Below are positions 1 to 8,014 of a stretch of 64,000 nt of DNA, piece by piece. The notes beneath the pieces are model-generated. The model was not told the DNA's origin and searched no databases. It saw nothing but the letters and a program-made list of their open reading frames with translations. Made by a program: the position numbers and the translations under genes. This DNA is from Bradyrhizobium_A sp052115025 (GTDB lineage: Bacteria > Pseudomonadota > Alphaproteobacteria > Rhizobiales > Xanthobacteraceae): NCBI RefSeq assembly GCF_052115025.1, contig NZ_JBFRFW010000021.1, positions 1-64,000 of the forward strand, in the 5' to 3' direction. Each line of letters begins with the position of its first letter. Within the stretch, counting starts at the first letter, position 1.

Positions 1-2
1 CG

Positions 3-125
3 ATCGCGGCTGACGGGCAATACGGCGTGTTCTTCGCTGCCCATCAGGTCGCCACCATCGACTTGACGGGCTCAAAAAGTGTCGGTGATGTCTCCGAACG
101 GGTGTCGGCCATGTCCCCGGACTGA
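3..125 (+). CDS. 3' end of an unidentified gene (partial)
   Basis: Reading codons back from the TGA at 123-125 gives about 40 uninterrupted codons with mostly G or C at the third position, ending in ...SERVSAMSPD. This looks like the C-terminus of a protein whose body lies left of the window. I do not recognise the family, and the fragment is too short to assign one. It ends about 70 bp before the convergent CoA-transferase gene. Confidence 0.45.
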   Translation: MAADGQYGVFFAAHQVATIDLTGSKSVGDVSERVSAMSPD

Positions 126-196
126 ACATCAAGCCCGGCAATGACGCGGAATATGTGGAGAGGCATCGCCCATCGTCGGCGCGACGCCTCACTCCC

Positions 197-2626
197 TCAC
201 CCCTTGCCCTTCACCGTCGCGACCGTGCCGATCACGCCGCGCGTTGCGAGCGCCGTGATCTCCTCCGCGCTCAGCCCGAGCATCTCCGACAGCACCTCCG
301 CGTTATGCTGCCCAAGCGTCGGCGCCGTGCTGCGGACCGCGGGCGGGTGGGCGGCGAATTCCGCGCGCCAGGGCACGGTCGGCAGCAGGTGCGGCCCGAT
401 GAAGGGGCGGTCGGCGCTGTGCCAGTGGCCGGTCGCCAGGAGGTGGGGATCGGCGGGCAGGTCGCCCGGCAACCGGGCGATGCCGGCGGCGATGCCATGG
501 GTCTGCAGCGTCGTCATCGCGACGTCCGGTCGCACGGTCATGGTCCAGTGCGCCACGGCGGCCTCGATGCGGTCCTGCTGCGCGCGCCGGCCGTTGGCGG
601 TCGCGAGCTCCGGATCGTCGCCGAGATCGGCGCGCCGCATCACGGCGCACAGCGCGCGCCATTCGGTGTCGCTGCGCACCGCGATGGTGATCCACTGGTC
701 GATGCCAAGACACGGGAAGCAGCCGTGCGGCACATGCTCTGGATGGCGGTTGCCGAGCCGCGGCGAGGAGCGGCCGGTGATCGACTGCGCGATGATGAAA
801 GGCGCGACCAGCGGCAGCATGCACTGCACCTGCGACAGGTCGATGTGCTGGCCTTCGCCGGTCGCCTGCTGATGGGCGAAGCCGAGCAGCAGCGCCGCGG
901 CGCCGTTCAGCCCGCCGAGCGGGTCGCCGAGCGCGGCATGCAGCATGGTTGGCGGATCGCTCTCGCTGCCATTGACCGAGGGCAGGCCGGAGGCCTGCTC
1001 CAGCGTCGAGCCATAGGCGCGCGCGCCGCTCCAGGCGCCGCTCATGCCGAACGCCGGCATGGTGACGACGACGAGGCGCGGGTTGATCGCGAGCATCGCC
1101 GCGGCATCGAGGCCGAGCCGCGGCATCACATCGGCGGCGTAATTGTCGATCACCGCGTCGGCGTCAGCGAGCAGGCGCCTGAGCAGCGCGAGGCCTTCCG
1201 GCGTGGTGAGGTCGAGGGTGATGCCGCGCTTGTTGCGGTTGTTGAACTGGAACCAGTAAGTCTTCTCGTAGAGCGTCTCTTCGAGATAGGGCGGGCGGGT
1301 GTCGGTGCCGCGGAACCAGTCCGGGTACTGGCAGGACTCGACCTTGATCACGTCGGCGCCGAGGTCGGCCATCTGCCGCGTCGCCGTCGGGCCGGCCCAG
1401 CCCATGGTGAGGTCGATGATGCGCATCCCCGCGAGCGGCAGCGGATCGTCGGCTGTGGCGGCGCGGCTCGCCCGCCTTGTGTGGGGCGGAAACGTTGCGG
1501 CATCGCTGCCGCCGGCGCGCGGCGCGTGGCCGTTCGGCTTTGGCGGGGTGCGGGTGAGCGATTGCGGCAGCACCGGAGCGTCGAACGCGGCGGTGCCGAT
1601 CGCCACCTGCGCGAAGGCGCCGCGGCTGCGGTGCACCTCCTGGGTCAGGAGCTCGGCCATGTCCGGCACCACGGCGAGCGGCAGCCGCAGCGGGATGCCG
1701 CGCTCGAACCACTCCTGCGCCGTGCGCTGCATCAGCGCCGGTGTGATGATGTCGCGCAGCGCTTCCGCGCGCATGAAGCGGTTGAGCATGGTGTTGTAGG
1801 CGGGATCGTGCCCGAGTTCGGGCAGGCCGATCAGCTCGCAGAACGCCACCCATTGCGCCGGGGTTACCACGGTGACGCCGAGCCAGTCATGCCGGGTCAT
1901 GAAGGTGCCGGACGGATAGCCGCGGCCAAACCGGTTGATGCCGGCGCGCGGCCGCGAGAAGCCGGATTCGAGCGCGAGCCCGGTGTCGAATTCGGTGATC
2001 TGCAGGAACGCTTCGAAGCTATTGACGGCAAAGCGGCGCGCGCCGGTCGCTGCGCCTCCCATCAGGCCGGCAAGGCTCGGGATGAAGGCGGTCAGCCCCG
2101 CGGTCATCGCCACCTGGCCGTCGCGCGGCAGCACCGGCGGGCCGTCCACCGGACCGACCAGCTTGACGAGGCCGGCAAGGCTGCGGCACACCGACTCGGT
2201 AACGTGAAGGTCGCGATAGGGACCGTGCTCGCCGAACCACGACAGCGCGGTGATCGCGAGCGCGGGATCGGCGCGGCGCAAGTCGCTGTGAGACAGCCGA
2301 GAGGCTGCGATGTCGGTGGGCAGCCGCCCGTCGAGCAGCAGGTCGCTGGTCGCGAGCAGGGCGCGCACGCGCGCGACATCATCGGCATTGCCGAGATCGG
2401 CGATGACGCTCGCCTTGTTGGTGTTGAGCCAGGCGAACACGCCGCTCTCGCGTGATCCGTCGCCGGCGTCCACGAGCGGCGCCGCGCGGCGCATCGCATC
2501 GCCGCCGGGCGGCTCGATCTTGATCACCTCGGCGCCGAAATCCGAGAACAGCTTTCCGCAGTAGCCGAGCGCATCACCGGAACCGACTTCGACAACGCGT
2601 ATTCCAGTCAGCGGAAATTGTTGCAT
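197..2626 (-). CDS. CaiB/BaiF family (class III) CoA-transferase, two tandem domains
   Basis: This is a class III CoA-transferase, the family that moves CoA between carboxylic acids in the cytosol; the substrate is unknown. At 809 residues it is about twice the usual 400 because two family domains are fused: residues 1-370 (IRVVEVGSGDALGYCGKLF, then GAEVIKIEPPGGDAMR) and about 398-809 (MRIIDLTMGWAGPTATRQM, GADVIKVES). The C-terminal half keeps the conserved GDPLGG with the expected catalytic Asp near residue 568 and the TGEGQHIDLSQ signature. In the N-terminal half the matching site reads VAMTAGL, with Met near 174 where Asp is expected, so only the second half looks active. The start at 2626 was chosen over one 16 codons upstream because a GGTGGAG ribosome site sits just before it. 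No partner gene adjoins it. Confidence 0.88.
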   Translation of the reverse strand: MQQFPLTGIRVVEVGSGDALGYCGKLFSDFGAEVIKIEPPGGDAMRRAAPLVDAGDGSRESGVFAWLNTNKASVIADLGNADDVARVRALLATSDLLLDGRLPTDIAASRLSHSDLRRADPALAITALSWFGEHGPYRDLHVTESVCRSLAGLVKLVGPVDGPPVLPRDGQVAMTAGLTAFIPSLAGLMGGAATGARRFAVNSFEAFLQITEFDTGLALESGFSRPRAGINRFGRGYPSGTFMTRHDWLGVTVVTPAQWVAFCELIGLPELGHDPAYNTMLNRFMRAEALRDIITPALMQRTAQEWFERGIPLRLPLAVVPDMAELLTQEVHRSRGAFAQVAIGTAAFDAPVLPQSLTRTPPKPNGHAPRAGGSDAATFPPHTRRASRAATADDPLPLAGMRIIDLTMGWAGPTATRQMADLGADVIKVESCQYPDWFRGTDTRPPYLEETLYEKTYWFQFNNRNKRGITLDLTTPEGLALLRRLLADADAVIDNYAADVMPRLGLDAAAMLAINPRLVVVTMPAFGMSGAWSGARAYGSTLEQASGLPSVNGSESDPPTMLHAALGDPLGGLNGAAALLLGFAHQQATGEGQHIDLSQVQCMLPLVAPFIIAQSITGRSSPRLGNRHPEHVPHGCFPCLGIDQWITIAVRSDTEWRALCAVMRRADLGDDPELATANGRRAQQDRIEAAVAHWTMTVRPDVAMTTLQTHGIAAGIARLPGDLPADPHLLATGHWHSADRPFIGPHLLPTVPWRAEFAAHPPAVRSTAPTLGQHNAEVLSEMLGLSAEEITALATRGVIGTVATVKGKG

Positions 2627-2823
2627 CTGCGCTCCACCTGCTCGGAAAAAGCAGTGTGAGCGAAGTCGTCGCAAAGCTCAATGTGCGTGCGCGCATACGG
2701 CGGAGGTGGTTTTGCTTTGCTCAGCGGTGGCGAATGATCCCATCGCTTTTGCTGGGGCGGTCCCCGGCCGCCTGGACGGAGAAGTGCATGGCAGTCGAGG
2801 GCCGAATTTGCTATATTACGGAA

Positions 2824-3141
2824 ATGAAATCGGATGCCGAGACGAGCCGTCTCATCGCGGATTTGAGCCGCAAATATATCTGGTGGGAGCCGGTCAACGG
2901 TAGCTCTCATTCCGACGATCGTGTCATCGCGCAGGCCATGAACCTGGCGACGTTCGAGGATGTCGTGCGGCTCGAACAGATCATCGGACGCGACCGGCTG
3001 GTTGATCTCATGCGTCGCGCCGAGCCCGGATGGTTCAGCGAGCGTTCCTGGGAATTCTGGCGGGGGCGACTCTCTTTTTCGACGGGCGGGTCGATCGCGA
3101 ATGAACCACCGCGGAGGGCGCTTGATGCCGCGGCGTCTTGA
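2824..3141 (+). CDS. Probable antitoxin of an AbiEii-type pair (DUF6922-like)
   Basis: A 105-residue acidic protein with the core SRKYIWW near residue 15, VIAQAMNLATFEDVVRL in the middle and SWEFWRGRL near the end. This resembles the small DUF6922-type proteins found directly upstream of AbiEii-like nucleotidyltransferases; the family call is from memory of the pattern. It overlaps the next gene by 17 bp, which suggests translational coupling. The start is uncertain. ATG 2824 begins the conserved part and has a TATATT box 7-12 bp upstream, which would give a leaderless message. ATG 2788 in the same frame has a better-spaced GGAG site and would add 12 residues. The likely role is to neutralise the downstream protein. 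Confidence 0.62.
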   Translation: MKSDAETSRLIADLSRKYIWWEPVNGSSHSDDRVIAQAMNLATFEDVVRLEQIIGRDRLVDLMRRAEPGWFSERSWEFWRGRLSFSTGGSIANEPPRRALDAAAS

Positions 3142-3787
3142 TCCGAAGCGGTCGATCCTGCCTGCTGCGCAGCAGGAGATCTGGAATCTTTTGAAACCTG
3201 CGCCCGACCTCTCCCTTGTGCTCTATGGAGGGACGGCGATCGCCCTGCATCTCGGTCATCGACAGTCCATCGATTTCGACTTCTTCAGTGCTGATCCGCT
3301 GGACAAGGCGGCGATCAGGTCGGCTTTCAAGTTTGTCCAAGGCGCCACTGTCCTACAGGACAGCCCGGATACTCTTGTCGTGCTCGCTCACATGCCGTCG
3401 GGGCCCGTCAAGGTGTCGTTCTTTGGCGGGCTGGGGATCGGGCGTATCGGCGAGCCGCTGCTGACCGATGACGGGACGCTGCTGGTTGCTTCGCTCGACG
3501 ACCTGATGGCGACCAAGCTGAAGGCGACACTGGATCGTGCGGAGGCCAAGGACTATCGGGATATCGCCGAACTCATATCAGCAGGGGTGTCGCTGCCCGC
3601 CGGATTGAGTGCCTTCGGGCAGATGTTCAACGGAGAGCCATCACAAGTGCTGCGCGCCATCGGCTACTTTAAGGACGGCGATCTGCCGACGCTGGATGCG
3701 CGCGACCAGGCGATCCTGCGGGACGCGCGGGATCGGGTCACACATTTGCCCGGCGTCACATTGCTTCGCGGCTCGCTTGCGCCTTGA
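3125..3787 (+). CDS. Nucleotidyltransferase, AbiEii/AbiGii toxin family
   Basis: A 220-residue protein with the nucleotidyltransferase signature of AbiEii toxins: YGGTAIALHLGHRQSIDFDF near residues 35-54 (GG, then S-x-D-x-D metal-binding acids) and KLKATLDRAEAKDYRDI near 130-146, the second family motif. Such toxins transfer nucleotides to tRNA ends or other targets and are cytosolic; the target here is unknown. ATG 3125 was chosen because GGAGGGC precedes it; ATG 3101 in frame has a poorer site. The start lies inside the upstream antitoxin gene, as in type IV toxin-antitoxin or abortive-infection pairs. A role in phage defence or plasmid-style stabilisation is inference. Confidence 0.8.
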   Translation: MPRRLDPKRSILPAAQQEIWNLLKPAPDLSLVLYGGTAIALHLGHRQSIDFDFFSADPLDKAAIRSAFKFVQGATVLQDSPDTLVVLAHMPSGPVKVSFFGGLGIGRIGEPLLTDDGTLLVASLDDLMATKLKATLDRAEAKDYRDIAELISAGVSLPAGLSAFGQMFNGEPSQVLRAIGYFKDGDLPTLDARDQAILRDARDRVTHLPGVTLLRGSLAP

Positions 3788-3814
3788 TTTGCATAGCTCT
3801 CGGTTTGCTGCTCG

Positions 3815-4654
3815 TTATGTGTCCGCGCGCGGCGGCGTCGCGGCGAGGGCGCTTGCCATCGCGCTGATCAGCGGCTTCATGAAGAATGCGTCGTTGGCCG
3901 GATAGATGTCGGTGCGCAGGCCGTGCGCCGTCAGCTCGTCGGACACCGCGGGACCGACGGAGGCGATCTTGGTGCGCCCGAGCGCGGCGCGCAGCTTGTC
4001 GTCGTAGCCATTGGCATGCGCGGCATCGATCAGCCGCCGTACCTGGTTGGCGTTGGTGAGCGCGATGGCGTCGACCTGTCCGTTCGCCATCTGCTCGATG
4101 GCGGTGAGGATGTTCGTTTCCGCGGTCTGCGGGTCGTAGACATAAGGCAGCACCGCGTCGACATCAGCGCCCAGTGCGGTGATCGCCGTGATCAGCGGCG
4201 CGTGGTCCTTGTCGGGATAGAGCTGCAGGCCGACGCGGTGGCCTTGAAGGTCGAGGCCGGCGAGCAGCGTTGCGACGCCCTCGGAGGTTGGCGTCTCGGT
4301 GGTGAGCGAAGGTGCGAGCCCGACTTCGCGCAGCGCCTTGCCGGGCTTGGGGCCGCGCGCGACGGTGCGGGCCTTGCCGACCGCGGCGATGGCCTCTTGC
4401 GCGATGCCGAGCCGTTCGGCGAGCTTCATGAGCCGGCGCAGGCCCTCGCCGGTCATCAGCACGAGGTCGTCGAAGGGCTGGGCGATGCAGCGGCGCAGCC
4501 AGGCCTCGACCGGCGCCGGGTCGGGGGCGTCATGGATGACGAACATCGGGCATTGCAGCACCTGCGCCCCCTGTTCCGCCAGCAGGCGGGAGAACTGCGC
4601 CTCCTCGCGGGTCTCGAGGATCAGGATGCGATAGCCGTTCAGTCTGTCCGCCAT
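3815..4654 (-). CDS. hemD: Uroporphyrinogen-III synthase family protein
   Basis: A 279-residue protein matching the HemD fold: N-terminal RILILETREEAQFSRLLAEQ, a middle VLMTGEGLRRLMKLAERLG, and C-terminal ALTNANQVRRLIDAA followed by KIASVGPAVSDELTAHGLRT. HemD closes hydroxymethylbilane to uroporphyrinogen III in haem and cobalamin synthesis, in the cytosol. The protein is slightly longer than the usual 240-260 residues, and no other haem gene is next to it, so it could be a second, divergent copy rather than the housekeeping enzyme. It is convergent with the toxin gene, 27 bp away. Confidence 0.75.
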   Translation of the reverse strand: MADRLNGYRILILETREEAQFSRLLAEQGAQVLQCPMFVIHDAPDPAPVEAWLRRCIAQPFDDLVLMTGEGLRRLMKLAERLGIAQEAIAAVGKARTVARGPKPGKALREVGLAPSLTTETPTSEGVATLLAGLDLQGHRVGLQLYPDKDHAPLITAITALGADVDAVLPYVYDPQTAETNILTAIEQMANGQVDAIALTNANQVRRLIDAAHANGYDDKLRAALGRTKIASVGPAVSDELTAHGLRTDIYPANDAFFMKPLISAMASALAATPPRADT

Positions 4655-4853
4655 GGTGTCATTCCCAGAGTTTGGCCCGGATCTCCGGGGTCTTTCGCGG
4701 CCGCCCGGCCGTTAACCAGGGCGGTCCCGCCGGGCCATTGTCGCCGGGGCGGGGATTGGCGCAAGAGGGGGCGGGTGGTAGACCAGCGCCGCCAATGCCG
4801 GCCGCTTCGCCGCCCGGCGCCCCCGCAAGATGCCGTACAGAAGACCGCTGCCC

Positions 4854-5717
4854 ATGCCCCAGTCCCAGTTCGTGCTGACGCTTTCCTGCCCCGACCGCCC
4901 CGGCATCGTTGCCGCGGTGTCCGCGTTCCTGTTCGCCAACGGCCAGAACATCCTCGACGCCCAGCAGTTCAGCGACACCGAGACCGGCCACTTCTTCATG
5001 CGCGTGGTGTTCGAGCCAGCGACCTCCAGTGTCGCGCTGGAGGGGCTGCAGGCGGAGTTCGGCCATGTCGCGATGCGCTTTGCCATCAAGTGGCAGATGC
5101 GCGATCGGGCGCAGCGCAAGCGGGTCATGCTGCTGGTGTCGAAGTTCGACCACTGCCTCGCCGACATCCTCTATCGCTGGCGCACCGACGAGCTGGAGAT
5201 GATCCCGACCGCGATCGTCGCCAACCATCCGCGCGAGACCTATAACGGCTTCGAGTTCGGCGACGTCCCGTTCCATCACCTACCGGTCACCCGCGAGACC
5301 AAGCCGCGGCAGGAGGCCGAGATCCTCCGCTTGGTGGACGAGACCAAGACCGACCTTGTGGTGCTGGCGCGCTACATGCAGGTGCTGTCGGACGATCTGT
5401 CGGCGAAGCTGGTGGGGCGCTGCATCAATATCCACCACTCGTTCCTGCCGGGCTTCAAGGGCGCAAAACCCTACCACCAGGCCCATGAGCGCGGCGTCAA
5501 GCTGATCGGCGCCACCGCCCACTATGTCACCGCCGACCTCGACGAGGGTCCGATCATCGACCAGGACGTCGAGCGCATCAGCCATCGTGATGCGCCCGAC
5601 GATCTCATCCGCAAGGGTCGTGACATCGAGCGGCGGGTGCTGGCGCGCGCGGTGCGCTTCCACCTCGAGGACCGGGTGATCCTCAACGGCCGCAAGACGG
5701 TGGTGTTCACCGACTAG
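4854..5717 (+). CDS. purU: Formyltetrahydrofolate deformylase
   Basis: A 287-residue PurU that hydrolyses 10-formyl-THF to formate and THF, feeding purine synthesis and one-carbon balance in the cytosol. Residues 1-80 form an ACT domain (FVLTLSCPDRPGIVAAVSAF). The rest is a formyltransferase fold with NIHHSFLPGFKGAKPYHQA and, further on, HYVTADLDEGPIIDQD, which supply the catalytic Asn, His and Asp. The length equals the family norm. ATG 4854 was preferred because homologous proteins begin a few residues before the ACT domain; ATG 4830 in frame is an alternative and neither has a strong ribosome site. The TAG stop lies inside the left arm of the palindromic element that follows. Confidence 0.93.
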   Translation: MPQSQFVLTLSCPDRPGIVAAVSAFLFANGQNILDAQQFSDTETGHFFMRVVFEPATSSVALEGLQAEFGHVAMRFAIKWQMRDRAQRKRVMLLVSKFDHCLADILYRWRTDELEMIPTAIVANHPRETYNGFEFGDVPFHHLPVTRETKPRQEAEILRLVDETKTDLVVLARYMQVLSDDLSAKLVGRCINIHHSFLPGFKGAKPYHQAHERGVKLIGATAHYVTADLDEGPIIDQDVERISHRDAPDDLIRKGRDIERRVLARAVRFHLEDRVILNGRKTVVFTD

Positions 5718-5790
5718 TGTCCCGAATCCGAAGTTCGCACGATTTCGCGGTTGGCTCTTTCGCGAACTTCGGATTCGATAAGGACACTAG
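5714..5790. repeat. Palindromic intergenic element, copy A
   Basis: A 77-bp inverted repeat. The outer arms are CTAGTGTCC (5714-5722) and GGACACTAG (5782-5790). The inner arms CGAATCCGAAGTTCGC (5723-5738) and GCGAACTTCGGATTCG (5762-5777) pair perfectly over 16 bp around a 23-nt loop. The left arm contains the purU stop codon. As RNA it would form a long hairpin just after the gene. Confidence 0.85.
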
Positions 5791-5807
5791 CAAGATACAA
5801 TTCTCTC

Positions 5808-5879
5808 GTGTCCTGATCGGTTCGCAAGTTCGCAACGAGGTTGCTGCAGATGCAACGAACTTGCGAACCGGGACACTAG
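5808..5879. repeat. Palindromic intergenic element, copy B
   Basis: A second inverted repeat 18 bp after copy A with the same design: GTGTCC (5808-5813) pairs with GGACAC (5871-5876), GGTTCGCAAGTTCG (5819-5832) with CGAACTTGCGAACC (5856-5869), and an inner GTTGC/GCAAC. Ends and the GAACTT core are shared with copy A, but the inner arm has diverged by compensated changes, as expected for a repeat family under structural selection. Confidence 0.8.
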
Positions 5880-5901
5880 TTATTTGTTTTGACGCGTTTT
5901 C

Positions 5902-6399
5902 TTAACGCGAACCGGTGTCCACCCCCGGATCAAGTCCGGGACGGGCTTCGCTTGCAAACGCTCTGGGCTGCACCTGCACCGTCTGCGGGCGGGGCAGGGA
6001 TGACGGCACCAGCGCCAGCGCGCCGTCGCCGAGCAGCGCCAGCGCCACGCTGACGGCGATCAGCACCGCCGGATACTCCCAGCCACCGCCCGCGGCGTTG
6101 AACACCCAGCCATTGGCGCCGTGCACCCAGATGATGGCGCCGAGCAGCGGCGGCAGCAGCGCCAGCGCGACCCAGCGCGCCTGGATGCCGAGCACCAGCA
6201 GCACGCCGCCGACCGCCTCGGCGGCAAATGTCAGGTAGGCGAGCGGCGCCGGTAGCCCGACGCTGACAAAGAAGCCGGCGGTGCCGGCGAGGCCAAACGT
6301 CAGCAGTTTCAGGACGATGCTGTGCATCAGGTACATCAGTCCGAGCGTCACGCGGATGATCAGGACCCCGGTCGGGGCCAAGCGGGAATCGAGCGGCAT
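5902..6399 (-). CDS. DoxX family membrane protein
   Basis: A 165-residue DoxX-type protein with four predicted membrane helices: VLIIRVTLGLMYLMHSIVLK near 12-31, LAYLTFAAEAVGGVLLVLGI near 53-72, then two further hydrophobic stretches near 77-95 and 108-125. DoxX proteins sit in the cytoplasmic membrane and are often linked to redox or thiol stress. The gene is divergent from a MarR regulator and its start is only 15 bp from a perfect 18-bp palindrome, so it is very likely that regulator's target. The C-terminal tail RPGLDPGVDTGSR is encoded by a palindromic repeat (CCCGGATCAAGTCCGGG, 5926-5942) and may be a repeat-derived addition. Confidence 0.85.
   Translation of the reverse strand: MPLDSRLAPTGVLIIRVTLGLMYLMHSIVLKLLTFGLAGTAGFFVSVGLPAPLAYLTFAAEAVGGVLLVLGIQARWVALALLPPLLGAIIWVHGANGWVFNAAGGGWEYPAVLIAVSVALALLGDGALALVPSSLPRPQTVQVQPRAFASEARPGLDPGVDTGSR
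5926..5942. repeat. Short palindrome inside the 3' end of the DoxX gene
   Basis: CCCGGATCAAGTCCGGG is a near-perfect palindrome that encodes part of the PGLDPG tail of the DoxX protein. This sequence type is a frequent small repeat in alphaproteobacteria and seems to have extended the reading frame. Confidence 0.6.
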
Positions 6400-6413
6400 G
6401 GGGCGGACTCCAG

Positions 6414-6431
6414 TTGTTGTAATTACAACAA
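6414..6431. promoter_or_regulatory. MarR operator O1
   Basis: TTGTTGTAATTACAACAA is a perfect 18-bp palindrome, 15 bp before the DoxX start codon and over its predicted transcription start. A related site lies 30 bp away centre to centre. Confidence 0.75.
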
Positions 6432-6458
6432 AATAGACCCACCTTGTTGTAATTGCAA
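6430..6458 (-). promoter_or_regulatory. Predicted promoter of the DoxX gene
   Basis: On the minus strand TTGCAA (6458-6453), a 17-bp spacer and TATTTT (6435-6430) make a good sigma-70-type promoter. The -35 lies inside operator O2 and the start point falls in O1, so a bound MarR dimer would block it. Confidence 0.6.
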
Positions 6459-6461
6459 CGA
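6444..6461. promoter_or_regulatory. MarR operator O2
   Basis: TTGTTGTAATTGCAACGA repeats the O1 core GTTGTAATTACAAC with one changed base pair, so it is an imperfect palindrome. Its centre is 30 bp from that of O1. It lies 17 bp before the MarR start codon, so autoregulation is likely. Confidence 0.7.
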
Positions 6462-6478
6462 TCGACTAGTGTGCGCCC

Positions 6479-6916
6479 ATGATCGACCGCCTGCCCGATG
6501 ACACGATCCAGACCTGGGCGCGCCTCGTGCGGGTGCAGCAGGATCTGCTCGACCATGTCGAGGCCGACCTCAAGGCCGCCGGCCTGCCGCCGCTGGTGTG
6601 GTACGACGTGCTGCTGGAGCTGGTGCGCGAGCCGGCCGGGCGGTTGCGCTACCGCGACCTGCATGCGCGGCTGCTGCTCGCCAAGCACAACCTGTCGCGG
6701 TTGCTCGATCGTCTAGAGGCGGACGATCTCGTGGCGCGCGAGGCGGTGGCCGACGACGCGCGCGGGGCCTGCATCGTGATCACCGCCGCGGGCCGGCAGC
6801 TGCAGAAGCGGATCTGGCCGGTCTATCACCAGGCGATCGCCACCCACTTCGCCGCCAAGCTCAGCGACGCGGACGTGAAGAAGCTCGGCGAGATTCTCGA
6901 CAAGCTGCGCCGCTGA
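6479..6916 (+). CDS. MarR family transcriptional regulator
   Basis: A 145-residue winged-helix regulator. The core runs from LPPLVWYDVLLELVREPAGR near 37-56 through LHARLLLAKHNLSRLLDRLE (recognition helix, near 61-80) to the wing DDLVAREAVADDARGACIVI near 82-101, with N- and C-terminal dimerisation helices. MarR proteins usually repress and release DNA on binding phenolic ligands or on thiol oxidation. The gene diverges from the DoxX gene, and two palindromes fill the gap between them. No Cys is visible in the wing region, so ligand binding rather than oxidation is the likelier trigger. Confidence 0.9.
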   Translation: MIDRLPDDTIQTWARLVRVQQDLLDHVEADLKAAGLPPLVWYDVLLELVREPAGRLRYRDLHARLLLAKHNLSRLLDRLEADDLVAREAVADDARGACIVITAAGRQLQKRIWPVYHQAIATHFAAKLSDADVKKLGEILDKLRR

Positions 6917-6933
6917 AGCCGCTGCGGCCGCGC

Positions 6934-7917
6934 TCACGCCACCGGATACGGTCCCTCTGCGTACGTCTCGCCGTGATAGCCCTTGCTGCCGACGGCGCGC
7001 GCCAGCGGGCTGCGAACATCCTCGCCGCGACGCAGGCTCGCCAGCACATGGGCGAAATCATAGGCTGGCCGCCAGCCCAGTTCGTCCCTTGCGCGGCGGC
7101 TGTCGTAGACGCGGTCGATCTGTGGAAACAGCGACCAGCCTTGCGCTTCATAGAGCGCGGCGCAGTCGGGATAGAGCCGGTGCACCACGGCGGCGGCATC
7201 GCGGCGCAGCTCCGCGCAGTCGCCGGGCGTGAACGGCGTGGCCGCCGAGATGATGTAGCGCGCAAAGCGGATCGCCGCCGCGCGGTTGAGTGCGCGCAGA
7301 TGCGCGCCGACCGCGTCGGCGATGTCGACCCGCCGATGCAGCAATTCGTTGGCCTGGGCATTGGTCATGCTGTGGGCGGCGCGCCGGACCGGATCGTCGT
7401 CCTCCTCGGGAAAGAACCGCGAGGTCCGCAGCACGATGACCGGCAGGCGATGGCGGCGGGCGAACAGCTCGCACAGGCTTTCGGCGGCGACCTTGGTGGT
7501 GCCGTAGATGTTGCGCGGGATCGGCGCGACAGCCTCGGTGATCCAGGCCGCGGGCTCGCCCGCGGCAGGCGTCAGCGCCGCGCCGAAGGCGCTGGTGGTG
7601 CTGGTGAAGACGAAGGCACCGATGCCGGCGGCAACAGCGGCTTCCAGCAGCACCAGCGTGCCGGTGATATTGGTGTCGATGAAATCCTGGTCGGTGTGGG
7701 TGACGATATGCGGCTTGTGCAGCGTTGCCGCATGGATCACCGCGTCGACGCCGCGCATGCAGGAGGCGACGAAGGCGCGGTCGGTGATCGCGCCGACATG
7801 GTCGGTCCAGGGTGAGGGCTTGATGTCGAGGCCGCGCGCGGGCCGGCCGGCGGCGCGCAAGGTCCGCATCAAGGCCTCGCCGAGATGGCCGGCGCTTCCG
7901 GTGATCAGCAGCGTCAT
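6934..7917 (-). CDS. NAD-dependent epimerase/dehydratase family protein
   Basis: A 327-residue extended short-chain dehydrogenase. It has the N-terminal nucleotide-binding motif TGSAGHLG (residues 6-13), a middle FTSTTSAFG, and the active-site YGTTKVAAE (Tyr-x-x-x-Lys) near 145. The C-terminal substrate domain includes RRARDELGWRPAYDF. The substrate is probably a nucleotide sugar or related carbonyl compound but cannot be named. The neighbours are a MarR regulator (convergent) and an XRE regulator, and give no pathway. The start ATG at 7917 is the only sensible one. Confidence 0.85.
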   Translation of the reverse strand: MTLLITGSAGHLGEALMRTLRAAGRPARGLDIKPSPWTDHVGAITDRAFVASCMRGVDAVIHAATLHKPHIVTHTDQDFIDTNITGTLVLLEAAVAAGIGAFVFTSTTSAFGAALTPAAGEPAAWITEAVAPIPRNIYGTTKVAAESLCELFARRHRLPVIVLRTSRFFPEEDDDPVRRAAHSMTNAQANELLHRRVDIADAVGAHLRALNRAAAIRFARYIISAATPFTPGDCAELRRDAAAVVHRLYPDCAALYEAQGWSLFPQIDRVYDSRRARDELGWRPAYDFAHVLASLRRGEDVRSPLARAVGSKGYHGETYAEGPYPVA

Positions 7918-8014
7918 GGTGAAGTCCGTGGCAGGTGGCGGGCGACACTGATCACGGCAGGTCGGGCGCGTCCACGTATAAAATATGCGTGATTGCGCTG
8001 CTCGTCGGCGCGGG

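Noticed and set aside
155..2455. Very long open frames opposite the CoA-transferase, and many similar ones opposite or out of frame with other genes (for example 45753-48815 minus, 57903-59516 minus).
   Set aside because: They are Arg/Ala/His-rich translations with no recognisable family, caused by high GC. Each lies over a gene with clear motifs.
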